DNA from: Clostridium_AD frigoriphilum
GTDB taxonomy: Bacteria; Bacillota; Clostridia; Clostridiales; Clostridiaceae
Length of the DNA stretch: 64,000 nucleotides
Direction: 5' to 3'
Assembly (NCBI RefSeq): GCF_036541405.1
Contig: NZ_JAZHFS010000003.1
Span: forward strand, 186,001-250,000
The notes under the pieces were generated by a model that was given only the letters and a program-made list of their open reading frames with translations, did not search any database and was not told the origin of the DNA. Both the position numbers and the translations under genes were made by a program. This document shows positions 7,155-16,096 of this stretch, piece by piece (position 1 is the stretch's first letter; each line of letters starts with the position of its first letter).

Positions 7155-9113
7155 TTATGAATAAACATCAGAAAGTTCAACTCTGATACTTTGATCTTTA
7201 CCACGTACTTCACTATTGTATATTTTATTTTCATTAGAGACCTTTCCGGAAGGAAGACTAACGGTAAACTTGCTTCCCGTACCATACTGACTCTCGACTG
7301 TTATAGTACCACCGTGTAATTCAACGATAGATTTAACTAGACTTAGGCCTATGCCTGTACCTTCTGCATTTCTTGATAAAGATTTATCTACCTGCTTAAA
7401 TCTATCAAAGATCATATCTAAGTACTTTTTTTCAATTCCAATTCCATTGTCTTTTACTGATATTTCAACAAATTCATTTTTGTCATTAACAGTTACTAAT
7501 ATTTCATTACCTGCGTCTGAAAATTTTATAGCATTTGATATAAGATTTAATACTACTCTTTCTATTTTTTCTGGGTCGCAAGCAATTATCTTTTCTTCTG
7601 TATTAGTATCAAAGATAATATTTAATCCTTTGCTGTCAGTGAAATTAGTTACAGATAGCACTATATCTTCTACGAATTTAACTATATCGTTATTTGATAG
7701 GTTAAGTTTAAAGAAGCCTGCTTCGATTTTTGATAAATCAACTATATTATTAATCATTTTAGATAATCTATAGGAGTTTTGTTTGATTGAACCTATATAT
7801 TTAATGATTGAGTCTTTATTTTCATCAAGGGAGCCACTTTCGCAATACACATTAAATAACTGAGCTGTTGCAAATATAACATTTAGTGGTGTCTTAAGTT
7901 CGTGGGATATATTAACAAGAAATTCTCCTTGTGATTTCAATGCTTCTTTCATATTTATATTAGACTTAATTTCAGGAGTAACATCTATTACTAGAATTAA
8001 AATTTCTTGTATTTCGCCATTTACTTCAAGTACAGGTTCGAATATAATATTAAAATATAATTCACTTCCATTTATAACATAGTGTTGTTTATTTAAATAT
8101 TTAGTTTTCTTTTCCTTTAACACTCCACTGATGCGGCTATTATATTCGGTTGTTCGAAGCAATCCTAATAAAAAATTCATCGTATTGTTTTTTACATTCG
8201 TGTTGGTTACAAATCCAGGCTTAATCAATTTAATAGTATTAAGGGCCTTCTTATTAATAGCGATAATTTTTAAATCAGGACAGGATAATCTAACAACAGG
8301 TAAATCAAAGGTATTTATCACTCTTTTTAAAATATTAAAACGCCTTTTAATAGCTTCTTCATGTTCTAGGCATTCATTTTGATGGCTGATTATTCTATTT
8401 TGTCTTTCTATATTTTGATTTTTGAGAACCCTTTGAGTAACTTCAACAGCAGTGTGGAATATGTATTTCATCCTTCCATTATCAAATATAGGTGTTTGAG
8501 TAGAATCCCAATAAGTTTTACCTTTTGTTATATTATCAAATTCGAATTCTTTTATATAACTTGCCTTTTGAGAAATAAGAACAGAATTGCAAATAACTTC
8601 AGCTGGAGTTCCAGCAAAGCCAGTTATAACTTCACTTATAGGTTTTCCAATGCTATTTTCTTGTTTATTGTAATTAGAGCATGGAAAATTAAGATATTTT
8701 TGATTTGCTTTAAGTAATATTAAATCGGGAACACTGTAAACAGCAACACCTGATATGTTGTCAATAAACATTTGTTCAACGAAAATTAGTTTGTCATTAA
8801 GTCTGGAATTTGGTTTCTCAACAAAAGTATATAGTTTACTATTTGTCTCAGAGCCGAGGGATATTGATATATCCACTTCAAGTGCGTTAAGGAATTTTGT
8901 GAATATATAACCGGAGTACTTATTATTTAGTTTATATTCCAAAGGATACAAATTAAATTTTAACATGTTTCCTACTTCTTTAATGGATTTACCAACCAAT
9001 TCACTTAGTGTATATTCTGTGAAATCAAGAAATTCCTTATTAACCGCTGTTACAATGTTAGTACACGAATACAAGTATGGTACTATTACTGTTTCACTAA
9101 AAGTATTTATCAT
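7155..9113 (-). CDS. PAS-domain sensor histidine kinase (orphan, apparently soluble)
   Basis: A 652-residue sensor kinase. Two or three PAS-like modules occupy about residues 1-390, including 'TNIVTAVNKEFLDFTEYTLS' and a second with 'DNISGVAVYSVPDLILLKA'. A short coiled linker follows, then the HisKA domain with 'FLVNISHELKTPLNVIF' (phosphorylated His). The HATPase_c domain has the N box 'VVLNLISNAIKF', G1 'DNGIGI' and G2 'GTGIGLSLVKSIVELHGG'. No transmembrane helix is evident, so a cytosolic ligand or redox signal is likely. No response regulator is adjacent. ATG 9113 is chosen because the G-rich binding site (9121-9131) lies just upstream; the frame also opens at 9158. It converges on the feo operon, but a link to iron is only positional. 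Confidence 0.88.
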   Translation of the reverse strand: MINTFSETVIVPYLYSCTNIVTAVNKEFLDFTEYTLSELVGKSIKEVGNMLKFNLYPLEYKLNNKYSGYIFTKFLNALEVDISISLGSETNSKLYTFVEKPNSRLNDKLIFVEQMFIDNISGVAVYSVPDLILLKANQKYLNFPCSNYNKQENSIGKPISEVITGFAGTPAEVICNSVLISQKASYIKEFEFDNITKGKTYWDSTQTPIFDNGRMKYIFHTAVEVTQRVLKNQNIERQNRIISHQNECLEHEEAIKRRFNILKRVINTFDLPVVRLSCPDLKIIAINKKALNTIKLIKPGFVTNTNVKNNTMNFLLGLLRTTEYNSRISGVLKEKKTKYLNKQHYVINGSELYFNIIFEPVLEVNGEIQEILILVIDVTPEIKSNINMKEALKSQGEFLVNISHELKTPLNVIFATAQLFNVYCESGSLDENKDSIIKYIGSIKQNSYRLSKMINNIVDLSKIEAGFFKLNLSNNDIVKFVEDIVLSVTNFTDSKGLNIIFDTNTEEKIIACDPEKIERVVLNLISNAIKFSDAGNEILVTVNDKNEFVEISVKDNGIGIEKKYLDMIFDRFKQVDKSLSRNAEGTGIGLSLVKSIVELHGGTITVESQYGTGSKFTVSLPSGKVSNENKIYNSEVRGKDQSIRVELSDVYS

Positions 9114-9280
9114 AAAATAACCCCCACCCCCTAATTCTATACGTATATATGTTATCATACCTTATAATATATTACTATGTTATATCTTAAATTTATATGA
9201 TTTTTATAATTATATATTACTTTAAAGAAACAATATTGGAATATTATTACAAAAATTATACAATAGTGATATACTTAAAA

Positions 9281-9337
9281 TTGACAAATAATCTAAAAAA
9301 ATACATATGATATTATGTTAGTAGCATAACATAATAT
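9281..9337 (+). promoter_or_regulatory. Promoter and 11-bp inverted repeat ahead of the DUF6241-like gene
   Basis: TTGACA at 9281-9286 is followed, after a long 19-base spacer, by TATGAT at 9306-9311. Overlapping and following it is a perfect inverted repeat, ATATTATGTTA (9310-9320) and its complement (9327-9337), just before the GGGAGG binding site. The repeat could be an operator or a leader hairpin. Confidence 0.45.
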
Positions 9338-9355
9338 TTAAGGGAGGTTTTTTTA

Positions 9356-9883
9356 ATGAAACTAGATAGGATAGGAGGTAAATTCATTGATGCATGTGAA
9401 AAACTATTTGACAATCGTGGTAGGTTGATTGGCATAGGTAGTATATTATTAGTGAGTATTATAATAGGTATAGGAGGCTTTTATATTTCGCAACACAAAC
9501 TAAATAAACAGAATAGTCCTAAAATTGTACAAGCAGTTCAGATAAAGCAGCAGTTAGAGACCAAGCAGGTTGTAATAAAACAAAACCATAATACACAAAA
9601 TATAAGTGATAAGGAACTAGTACTGTATAATACAATGCATAAAATGATAAATACTAAGATTGTGGCGGAGGATGGGAAGATATGGGGAGAGGTAGAGATA
9701 ACCGATGCTAAGTGTGACCAATTAATTAATGATGTTTCAAAAAGTGGGTATCCTGATAAGGTAGTGCTTTTAGAGTTTCTTACTCGTTGGAAAAATAAAG
9801 ATTTTAAGAATGGAGTTGGAGAGCACAATTACTTATGGGATGGACTTAACGGTACAATCGGAAAGGCAAAGTCTCTTAGGTGA
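9356..9883 (+). CDS. DUF6241-like membrane-anchored protein
   Basis: A 175-residue protein with a short basic cytosolic N-terminus, one transmembrane helix at about residues 27-45 ('GIGSILLVSIIIGIGGFYI'), a polar linker, and a C-terminal extracytoplasmic domain. That domain has 'MHKMINTKIVAEDGKIWGEV', 'LEFLTRWKNKDF', and a closing 'EHNYLWDGLNGTIGKA'. The HN-x2-W-x4-GTIGKA ending resembles the uncharacterised DUF6241 family as I recall it, and the family call is tentative. Function is unknown. GGGAGG lies upstream of ATG 9356. It stands as a single gene between its own promoter and terminator. Confidence 0.6.
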   Translation: MKLDRIGGKFIDACEKLFDNRGRLIGIGSILLVSIIIGIGGFYISQHKLNKQNSPKIVQAVQIKQQLETKQVVIKQNHNTQNISDKELVLYNTMHKMINTKIVAEDGKIWGEVEITDAKCDQLINDVSKSGYPDKVVLLEFLTRWKNKDFKNGVGEHNYLWDGLNGTIGKAKSLR

Positions 9884-9915
9884 TAACGATATTAAAAACA
9901 TATAATAATTTTAAG

Positions 9916-9939
9916 AAAGTGTCTATAGACACTTTTTTT
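9916..9939 (+). terminator. Rho-independent terminator
   Basis: AAAGTGTCTATAGACACTTT palindrome followed by T-rich sequence, 33 bases after the DUF6241-like stop codon. Confidence 0.8.
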
Positions 9940-10090
9940 AGTTAATTAATAAAGGTTTATTATCATTAAGTAAAAAAAATTGATCAGAGGGAAAAGTTGA
10001 AAGATGTCGTAACTGATAGTATAATGTATATGTAACTTTCTTTTTCATATGCTAGTAAAAAGCTTATGGAACTCTTTAAGGGGTGTATTT

Positions 10091-11137
10091 ATGAAGAAAC
10101 ATTTAAGCGAATTACAAGTATATAGTGGGATAGCAATTTTATTTGTAACACTTATACATAGCAATGCATTTTTCCTGCTCAGTATATTACACTTAAAAAC
10201 TTATGTTCAAGTGGGGTTTGTATTTACTCTTGTAGATAAAGTTGTCCATGTAGCAGTTCCAATGTTTATATTTATTTCAGGGTACAAATATGAAATGCAT
10301 GATAAAAATGAAAAATATACTAAACTTATATATAAAAAATTTACTAAGATTATTAAACCATTTCTTATTGTTAGTATATGTTGGATATTATTTGAGTGGG
10401 GTAAGCTTTGTGTAGAAAATATAATTCTACATGATCCTGTTAATATTTATTATGTTTTTATAAATTGTTTAAAGGATCTATTTAATGCATTTTTAGGGGA
10501 TAATTTTGCGTATCAATTATGGTATATTCCTATGTACACGCTTGTTGTATTCAGTTATCCTATTATAATTAAATTTTTAAAAAATTCTAGAATAAGACTG
10601 ATTATTTTATACATCATAGCAATTATAATAACTGTTATTCAAATTAAAACAAAACTACTTTCTAGCCCATATATGCAGCCTATTAATTTTATATATTACT
10701 TTTATTTATACGAGTTAGGAGTCCAATTGTATTTTAAAAAAATCAGAAAAAAGTATAGAAAAATAACTATTATATTTTATCTGTTTTTATTACCAGTAGT
10801 ATCACTTATAAAAAATCCACTTATAAGCAATTTAAGTACAAATTTAATTTTAACTCCTATTGCAGTAGTTGCAATGTATTATATAGCAGTATATTTAAAA
10901 AATAGTAAAATATTATTAACCTTAGGGAAATACTCTTTCGCGATATATTTGTTCCATGAACCACTTTTTGTAAGTAAAACTTCAAGATTATTAGTTAGTC
11001 ATGGTTTATATAGTTCTAAGGTCATGATACCATTTATAGCAGTAGCTTCAATTATACTTAGTATTTGTTTTTATAAGATTTTAATAAAAACATCTTTAGG
11101 TAAATATGTTTTTAATATTAAAGATAACTTTAATTAA
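10091..11137 (+). CDS. Acyltransferase 3 family membrane protein
   Basis: A 348-residue polytopic protein with about ten hydrophobic segments. It begins 'LSELQVYSGIAILFVTLIHS', the acyltransferase-3 pattern in which the His of the 'xxHS' motif ends helix 1. 'FQLWYIPMYT'-like and 'GKYSFAIYLFHEPLF' segments near the C-terminus are also typical (here 'AYQLWYIPMYTLVVF'). Family members O-acylate cell-surface sugars or peptidoglycan using acyl-CoA. The acceptor is not predictable. AAGGGGTG lies 5 bases before ATG 10091, preferred over ATG 10049. It stands alone, with a terminator shared with the convergent transporter operon. Confidence 0.82.
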   Translation: MKKHLSELQVYSGIAILFVTLIHSNAFFLLSILHLKTYVQVGFVFTLVDKVVHVAVPMFIFISGYKYEMHDKNEKYTKLIYKKFTKIIKPFLIVSICWILFEWGKLCVENIILHDPVNIYYVFINCLKDLFNAFLGDNFAYQLWYIPMYTLVVFSYPIIIKFLKNSRIRLIILYIIAIIITVIQIKTKLLSSPYMQPINFIYYFYLYELGVQLYFKKIRKKYRKITIIFYLFLLPVVSLIKNPLISNLSTNLILTPIAVVAMYYIAVYLKNSKILLTLGKYSFAIYLFHEPLFVSKTSRLLVSHGLYSSKVMIPFIAVASIILSICFYKILIKTSLGKYVFNIKDNFN

Positions 11138-11154
11138 TATTTTATAATAACAAT

Positions 11155-11197
11155 AAAAAAGGCGTGACATATTTTAAAAATATATCACGCCTTTTTT
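11155..11197. terminator. Bidirectional terminator
   Basis: A long stem of about 20 bp with one mismatch, A6-GGCGTGA on the left and TCACGCC-T6 on the right. It lies between the acyltransferase gene and the convergent osmolyte transporter operon. Confidence 0.88.
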
Positions 11198-11245
11198 ATT
11201 TTAATAGCTTATTTTGAGATAATTTAATAGCTTCGAAGAAGATAA

Positions 11246-12823
11246 TTAATCAATTAAGTGTTTTGATCTTAAAAAGTCTTCGGCAACTGTTTTAGATTGT
11301 GCGCCATTATCTACTTTTAAGTTCATAGCTCGCATTTCATCATCGTTAATTTTTCCATCTAAGGCTGATAAAACACCCTTTAGCTCAGGATATTTTTTCA
11401 ATGTATCTGCGTTTACTAGTGAAACTGCATAATATGGTGGGAAGAAAGCTTTATCATCTTTTAAAAGTTTTAAATCAAACTTTTTAATTAACCCATCAGT
11501 GGAGAATGCATCTAAAACCTGGGTTTCACCATTTTTAAGGGCTGTATATCTAAGTCCACCATCTATACCTTTTACACTTTTGAATTTTAGATTATATTTC
11601 TTTTGAAGTCCAAGATAACCATCTGGTCTATTAGCAAAATCCATAGTAACTCCAGCGGTTACTGTTGGACTTATTTTTGCTAAATCGGATATAGTTTCTA
11701 AGTTATTCTTTTTTGCAAAATCTTTTTTTACTGCAAGTACGTAAGTATTGTTAAATCCTATTGGTTTTAACATTTCTATACCGTACTTTTTAGCCAAAGC
11801 TGCTTTTCCAGTATCGTAAACTTTTGCTGGATCGCTCATAGTAGGTTGTTTTAACATATTTACAAGAACGGTACCAGTATACTCTACATACAAATCTACG
11901 TCTTTTGATTTTAGGGCACTAAATACTACGTTAGTTCCACCTAAATTCAATTTTCTTTCAACTTTGTATTTTGTTTTAGCTTCAATTAATGAGGAGACCA
12001 TATCTCCAAGTACTAATTGTTCATTAAAGTTCTTAGATCCTACTACTATCTTGTTTTTATCATTAATAAAACTTGTAGCTACTGTTGATAATATAACTAA
12101 AAGTACAATTCCTGAAGTTATAAGTTTAAATTTTTTACTTCCCAATAAACCTTTGCGTTTAGAACCTTTACTATGAGTAACTTTTATTCCCTCAGGAACT
12201 ACGATGTTTTCTATCTTACCTAGTACAAAATCTAATACAATAGCAAGGATACAAGCAGGGATAGCTCCAGCAAGAATCATGTTATTATCGACAGTTTGAA
12301 CTCCGGAGAATACTAAGTATCCAAGACCACCAGCTCCTATGAAGGCAGCTATAGTCATAAGCCCAACAGCTGTAACTGAAGATATTCTAATACCTGACAT
12401 GATAATTGGCATAGCTAGGGGAAAACGAACTTTTAGAAGTACCTGAGTGCTTGTAAGTCCCATACCATCGGCAGCTTCAATAAGTGCAGGGCTGACATTT
12501 GTGAGTCCTGTGAATGTATTTTTTACAATTGGTAGAAGAGAATACATAACTACCATTATAATTGCGGGTTTACTACCAATACCAAGTGCTGGTATTAAAA
12601 ATCCAAGCAACGCAAGACTAGGTATTGATTGGATTACATTTGTAACACCAATTACAGGAACCGAAAGTTTTCTATATCTAACTATAAGTATACCAAGTGG
12701 TATAGCAATTAATATAGCAATAACAATCGAAAATAAAGTTAGTTGAATATGTTGCATAGTTAGATCTATTATTTGAGCTTTTCTTTCTACTACGAAATTA
12801 AAAAATGAAGTGAAACTATTCAT
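11246..12823 (-). CDS. Osmolyte ABC transporter, permease fused to substrate-binding domain (OpuB/OpuC type)
   Basis: A 525-residue fusion. Residues 1-about 210 are a BPD_transp_1 permease with 'GVTNVIQSIPSLALLGFLIP' and the EAA-like loop 'LIEAADGMGLTSTQVLLKVR'. After one more helix comes an OpuAC-type binding domain of about 270 residues on the outer face, starting 'IVVGSKNFNEQLVLGDMVSS' and containing 'VDLYVEYTGT' and 'GIDGGLRYTALKNGE'. The GSKxFxEQ and DLYVEYTGT motifs match glycine betaine/carnitine/choline binders of the OpuBC/OpuCC type. Related fused proteins (EgtU) bind ergothioneine, so the ligand is not certain. ATG 12823, 9 bases after GGAGG, is preferred to ATG 12829. It overlaps the ATPase gene by 8 bases. 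Confidence 0.9.
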   Translation of the reverse strand: MNSFTSFFNFVVERKAQIIDLTMQHIQLTLFSIVIAILIAIPLGILIVRYRKLSVPVIGVTNVIQSIPSLALLGFLIPALGIGSKPAIIMVVMYSLLPIVKNTFTGLTNVSPALIEAADGMGLTSTQVLLKVRFPLAMPIIMSGIRISSVTAVGLMTIAAFIGAGGLGYLVFSGVQTVDNNMILAGAIPACILAIVLDFVLGKIENIVVPEGIKVTHSKGSKRKGLLGSKKFKLITSGIVLLVILSTVATSFINDKNKIVVGSKNFNEQLVLGDMVSSLIEAKTKYKVERKLNLGGTNVVFSALKSKDVDLYVEYTGTVLVNMLKQPTMSDPAKVYDTGKAALAKKYGIEMLKPIGFNNTYVLAVKKDFAKKNNLETISDLAKISPTVTAGVTMDFANRPDGYLGLQKKYNLKFKSVKGIDGGLRYTALKNGETQVLDAFSTDGLIKKFDLKLLKDDKAFFPPYYAVSLVNADTLKKYPELKGVLSALDGKINDDEMRAMNLKVDNGAQSKTVAEDFLRSKHLID

Positions 12824-13961
12824 TAACATCTACCTCCATATCTATGAATTGATTACTTAATATAGATAAAAGGCTGCTCTTTGTAAGAAGGCCTGCTAGC
12901 TTATGGTTATCATCAACTACTGGAACAAAATTTATATCTTCCTTTTTTATAACCTCTAATATATTTATTATTGAATCTTCTTGATTTACGGTTATAAGAT
13001 GAGTTTCCATTAAGTCTTTTATTCTTTTAGTTTTATCTGGATCTTTTCTTAGGGTTGTTCTAATTTGTTTTAATGTAACAAGTCCAGTTAGCGTATTACT
13101 TTTATCTACAACAAGTAAACTATCTACATTGTTAGATTTCATTATTTCAAGTGCTTGGAGTATTGTTCGTTCTCCAACTGATTTTACAGGCTTATCTATC
13201 ATAATATCTTTTGCCATAATTAATTCAGGTTGATTCCATATCCTATTTTTACCTACGAAGTCACGTACGAAGTCATTAATAGGATTCTTTAATATTTCTG
13301 ACGGTGTATCAAATTGAACCACATATCCACCATCCATAATACAAATTCTATCACCAAGCTTTAATGCTTCATCCATATCGTGAGTTACAAATATAATAGT
13401 TTTTTTGTAGTTTTGTTGGATATTAAATACTTCATCTTGAAGCTGAGTTTTTGTTATAGGGTCCAGGGCACTAAAGGGTTCATCCATGAGTATAACATCA
13501 GGATCCATTACGAAAGCTCTTGCAACACCTACTCTTTGTTGCTCACCTCCACTTAACTGATTGGGATATTTATCTATATATATATCGGGATCTAGTCCTA
13601 CGAGTGTTAACAACTCAATTACTTTAGTTCGTAGCATTTCTTTTTCCATTTTTTCTATAGAAGGTATTAATGCTATATTATCACCTATAGTTAAATGTGG
13701 AAGTAGACCTGCTTGTTGTATAACATAACCCATGTTACGTCTTAATTTTATGGTGTTTTGATCTCCAATCTTTTTACCATTAATTAAAACTTCACCAGAA
13801 GTGGGAGTTATTAATTTATTAATCATTTTTAGTGTTGTAGTTTTACCGCAACCACTAGGTCCTATAAAAACTACTAATTCCTCATCTTGTATAGTAATAT
13901 TTATATCTTTTAATATTTTTCTACCATTAAAGCTTTTGCTTACATTTTTAAACTCGATCAA
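12816..13961 (-). CDS. Osmolyte ABC transporter ATP-binding protein with two CBS domains (OpuCA/ProV type)
   Basis: A 381-residue ATPase. Walker A is GPSGCGKTTTLKMI (about residues 31-44). The Q-loop is in 'GYVIQQAGLLPHLT', the ABC signature is 'LSGGEQQRVGVARA', and Walker B is 'VILMDEPFSALDPI'. Two C-terminal CBS domains (about 250-375) carry 'DIMIDKPVKSVGERTILQAL' and 'DLMETHLITVNQEDSIINIL'. CBS pairs in OpuCA-like ATPases act as osmotic or cyclic di-AMP sensors. The start is TTG 13961 with AGGAGG 7 bases upstream; the frame back to 13994 crosses the operator region. It is the first gene of the operon downstream of the BusR-like repressor. Confidence 0.9.
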   Translation of the reverse strand: MIEFKNVSKSFNGRKILKDINITIQDEELVVFIGPSGCGKTTTLKMINKLITPTSGEVLINGKKIGDQNTIKLRRNMGYVIQQAGLLPHLTIGDNIALIPSIEKMEKEMLRTKVIELLTLVGLDPDIYIDKYPNQLSGGEQQRVGVARAFVMDPDVILMDEPFSALDPITKTQLQDEVFNIQQNYKKTIIFVTHDMDEALKLGDRICIMDGGYVVQFDTPSEILKNPINDFVRDFVGKNRIWNQPELIMAKDIMIDKPVKSVGERTILQALEIMKSNNVDSLLVVDKSNTLTGLVTLKQIRTTLRKDPDKTKRIKDLMETHLITVNQEDSIINILEVIKKEDINFVPVVDDNHKLAGLLTKSSLLSILSNQFIDMEVDVNE

Positions 13962-13980
13962 GTTAAAACCTCCTAATTTA

Positions 13981-14028
13981 TTACAAAGTAACAACCTCTA
14001 TTGTAACATTAAGTTGTTACTTTGTAAA
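13981..14028 (-). promoter_or_regulatory. Osmolyte operon promoter inside a bipartite repressor operator
   Basis: On the minus strand the promoter is TTTACA (14028-14023), a 17-base spacer and TACAAT (14005-14000). A perfect 15-bp inverted repeat brackets it: TTACAAAGTAACAAC at 13981-13995 and its complement at 14013-14027. Each arm contains its own small palindrome (TTAC-N3-GTAA). The inner halves read AGTAAC-N23-GTTACT. This resembles the bipartite target reported for the cyclic di-AMP-dependent repressor BusR (AGTGAC half-sites about 22 bp apart, from memory). A BusR-like gene lies just upstream. Confidence 0.75.
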
Positions 14029-14142
14029 GATTGTGCGAATTCATAAAAGTTTGTATAGAATTATTACTAAATTATTATTTATCTATTAAAGTGTATTTAT
14101 ACAAACTTTTTGTAAGTTAGGTTTCTATTTTAAATCAAGCAG

Positions 14143-14179
14143 AAAAAGGCGATATATTTTAATAATATATCGCCTTTTT
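14143..14179 (-). terminator. Terminator of the GntR-RCK_C repressor gene
   Basis: A 16-bp stem (14143-14158 / 14164-14179) ending in five A on the plus strand, which gives a U-run on the minus strand. It lies immediately after the repressor stop codon. Confidence 0.85.
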
Positions 14180-14181
14180 AC

Positions 14182-14811
14182 TTATTTATTTCCATAAAGA
14201 AAAGTTTTAATTCTATTATAACTACCCTCGTCACAAATTACTATGAAGATATCTTTGATCTTGAAGGTAGAATGTGGGCCTGGCGAAAGCATTAATTTAT
14301 CATCACGCCTGATACCGATTATAGTTGCACCTGTACTTTGCCAAAATTTAGATTCAGATACTGTTTTATCTATGATAACCATTTCAGGTTGTATTTCAAA
14401 TTCATAAGGAATAAATGGATTGCTATTTTTAAATCTACTAGAATAATCTATTAGTTCATCAATAGAATAATTTATACTTTTATCTAACTCCTTTTTCTTT
14501 TCGAGTAAGTTAAAAATATTTTGTTTAATAGAACTTATTGAATCTATATCTTTGAATTTATCAATAAACTTTAGGCAATTATCCACGGAGGTTATGACTA
14601 TTCCACTCCCTTTAGTAACGGTAACTATATCCATGTCACTTAAAAGGGTTACGGATCTTCTTATAGTTTCTGGTGATACGTTATATTCGCTCGCAAGAGA
14701 AGAGCGACCATATAGTTTATCTCCTATACAAAAATCCCCTGATAATATTCTATTAGTAATATCAATAGCTATTTTTTTATAAATAGGTTTTAAAATAGTG
14801 TTAGTTGGCAT
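14182..14811 (-). CDS. busR: BusR-like GntR family repressor with C-terminal RCK_C (TrkA_C) domain
   Basis: A 209-residue regulator. An N-terminal GntR winged helix (about residues 8-75) has 'PIYKKIAIDITNRILSGDF' and 'SLASEYNVSPETIRRSVTLL'. A helical linker (about 80-120) follows. The C-terminal RCK_C-type domain (about 125-205) includes 'SKFWQSTGATIIGIRRDDKL' and 'FKIKDIFIVICDEG'. This is the domain plan of BusR, which binds cyclic di-AMP and represses the betaine transporter busAB in streptococci and lactococci. Its position directly upstream of the osmolyte operon, with a bipartite operator over that promoter, supports the same role. The start has only a weak binding site, but an in-frame stop lies four codons upstream. 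The call by domain and context is strong; ligand binding is inferred. Confidence 0.8.
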   Translation of the reverse strand: MPTNTILKPIYKKIAIDITNRILSGDFCIGDKLYGRSSLASEYNVSPETIRRSVTLLSDMDIVTVTKGSGIVITSVDNCLKFIDKFKDIDSISSIKQNIFNLLEKKKELDKSINYSIDELIDYSSRFKNSNPFIPYEFEIQPEMVIIDKTVSESKFWQSTGATIIGIRRDDKLMLSPGPHSTFKIKDIFIVICDEGSYNRIKTFLYGNK

Positions 14812-14959
14812 TTTTTTATTTTATCAAAAGGAATATTTAAACTTTTGACAAATCCTCCTCCCATATAATGTAGGTTTTAGTAAATACTTTATATAAATAT
14901 TATTGCTTTTACAAGAATAAGTATAAATTACTATGTTAATATTGTCTACAGTAGGTACT

Positions 14960-16096
14960 TTAAAATATAAAAATAAAGTAAAGTACAAAGGTGAATATTA
15001 GTAAGCTAATTAAATTATATAATGTAAATAAGGTGAGATATCTACTTTGAGCATTTGCAGTTCGTTTTTTTATGTAGAGTTTATATGAGATAACACTAGC
15101 TAAGGAAGCAACTAGTGTCCCAAGTCCACCTATATTTACTCCAAGCAAAAGTTCCCTCCAGTTCGAAGTGAAATTTGCGAGTAGTATTGAACATGGCACG
15201 TTACTAACAACTTGACTTAATATAATAGATGAGAAATAAGTTGTCGTTTTATTTTGCAAAAAATTCCTTGCCAGCGATTTTATAAAAGGTAAACTTGATA
15301 AATTACCAATAAATATAAAGAAACATACAAATGTAAGTAATAAAATATAATCTACTTTTAATAATAGTTTTTTATTTAATATTAGCACTGTAAGCAGTGT
15401 AATGATAAAGGCTAATTTGTAATTTATTATATTAAACACAGATAATATAATAAATATAAATAGAAGACAAAAAACCATCACTTTTATTTTGTTTTCAATA
15501 ATTATGTTATCTAAATCAAATTTAAGTTTTTTATTCTTTTGGAAATTATTTAGAATAAAAAGCCATACAATACCTAAAAGTGTAAATGGAATCATTGTTT
15601 TCAAGAATTCAAAACCTGCTAGTCTATAATAGGAAAAAAGAAATAAATTCTGTGGATTCCCCATAGGGGTAAGGCCACTACCAATATTAGCAGCTAAAGT
15701 TTGAAATATAACTAATTTCATAGGACTAATACTTGCGCGTTTACTTATTATAAGGGCTAAAGGCACAAAGGTTATTAAAGCCACATCATTGGTTATGAGC
15801 ATAGAGCTAAAAAAAGTTAAGTATATTAAAATAAAAGAGATTTTTTTAGAACTATCGTATTTAATAAGTAAAGTTACAGCTAGTTTGTCAAGCACCTTCA
15901 TATGTTTAAAGGCACTGACAATGAGCATAAGATTAAATAATGTAAATAAAACTTTAAAATCAATGTATTCTATTTTAGGAGTGGAAAAGAATGATGTTAT
16001 AATAGAAAGTGCTAAAGCTAGCGAAAAAACTAGATCTTTTTTTAATATACTTAATATCTGTGCAATGTTATCCTTAAGAGAACCTATGCTTAACAT
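14960..16096 (-). CDS. SLC13/ArsB-CitM superfamily anion permease
   Basis: A 378-residue polytopic membrane protein with about ten hydrophobic helices. The ion-transporter signature 'FFSSMLITNDVALITFVPLA' and the re-entrant loop 'ANIGSGLTPMGNPQNLFLFS' are those of the ArsB/NhaD/CitM/SLC13 superfamily. A second half-repeat loop is 'SQVVSNVPCSILLANFT'. The substrate (dicarboxylate, sulfate, arsenite or Na+/H+ exchange) cannot be assigned from sequence. The binding site GGGTGGGTGATGAG lies just upstream of ATG 16096. It is transcribed alone and divergently from the secreted repeat protein. The 296-base gap upstream is A+T-rich, with no clear operator. Confidence 0.82.
   Translation of the reverse strand: MLSIGSLKDNIAQILSILKKDLVFSLALALSIITSFFSTPKIEYIDFKVLFTLFNLMLIVSAFKHMKVLDKLAVTLLIKYDSSKKISFILIYLTFFSSMLITNDVALITFVPLALIISKRASISPMKLVIFQTLAANIGSGLTPMGNPQNLFLFSYYRLAGFEFLKTMIPFTLLGIVWLFILNNFQKNKKLKFDLDNIIIENKIKVMVFCLLFIFIILSVFNIINYKLAFIITLLTVLILNKKLLLKVDYILLLTFVCFFIFIGNLSSLPFIKSLARNFLQNKTTTYFSSIILSQVVSNVPCSILLANFTSNWRELLLGVNIGGLGTLVASLASVISYKLYIKKRTANAQSRYLTLFTLYNLISLLIFTFVLYFIFIF

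Noticed and set aside
13801..14046. Plus-strand frame across the osmolyte operator
   Set aside because: It is antisense to the ATPase gene and crosses the bipartite operator, with no family features.
14850..14880. Plus-strand promoter with TTGACA and TATAAT upstream of the GntR gene
   Set aside because: The spacer is only 13 bases and no plus-strand gene follows.
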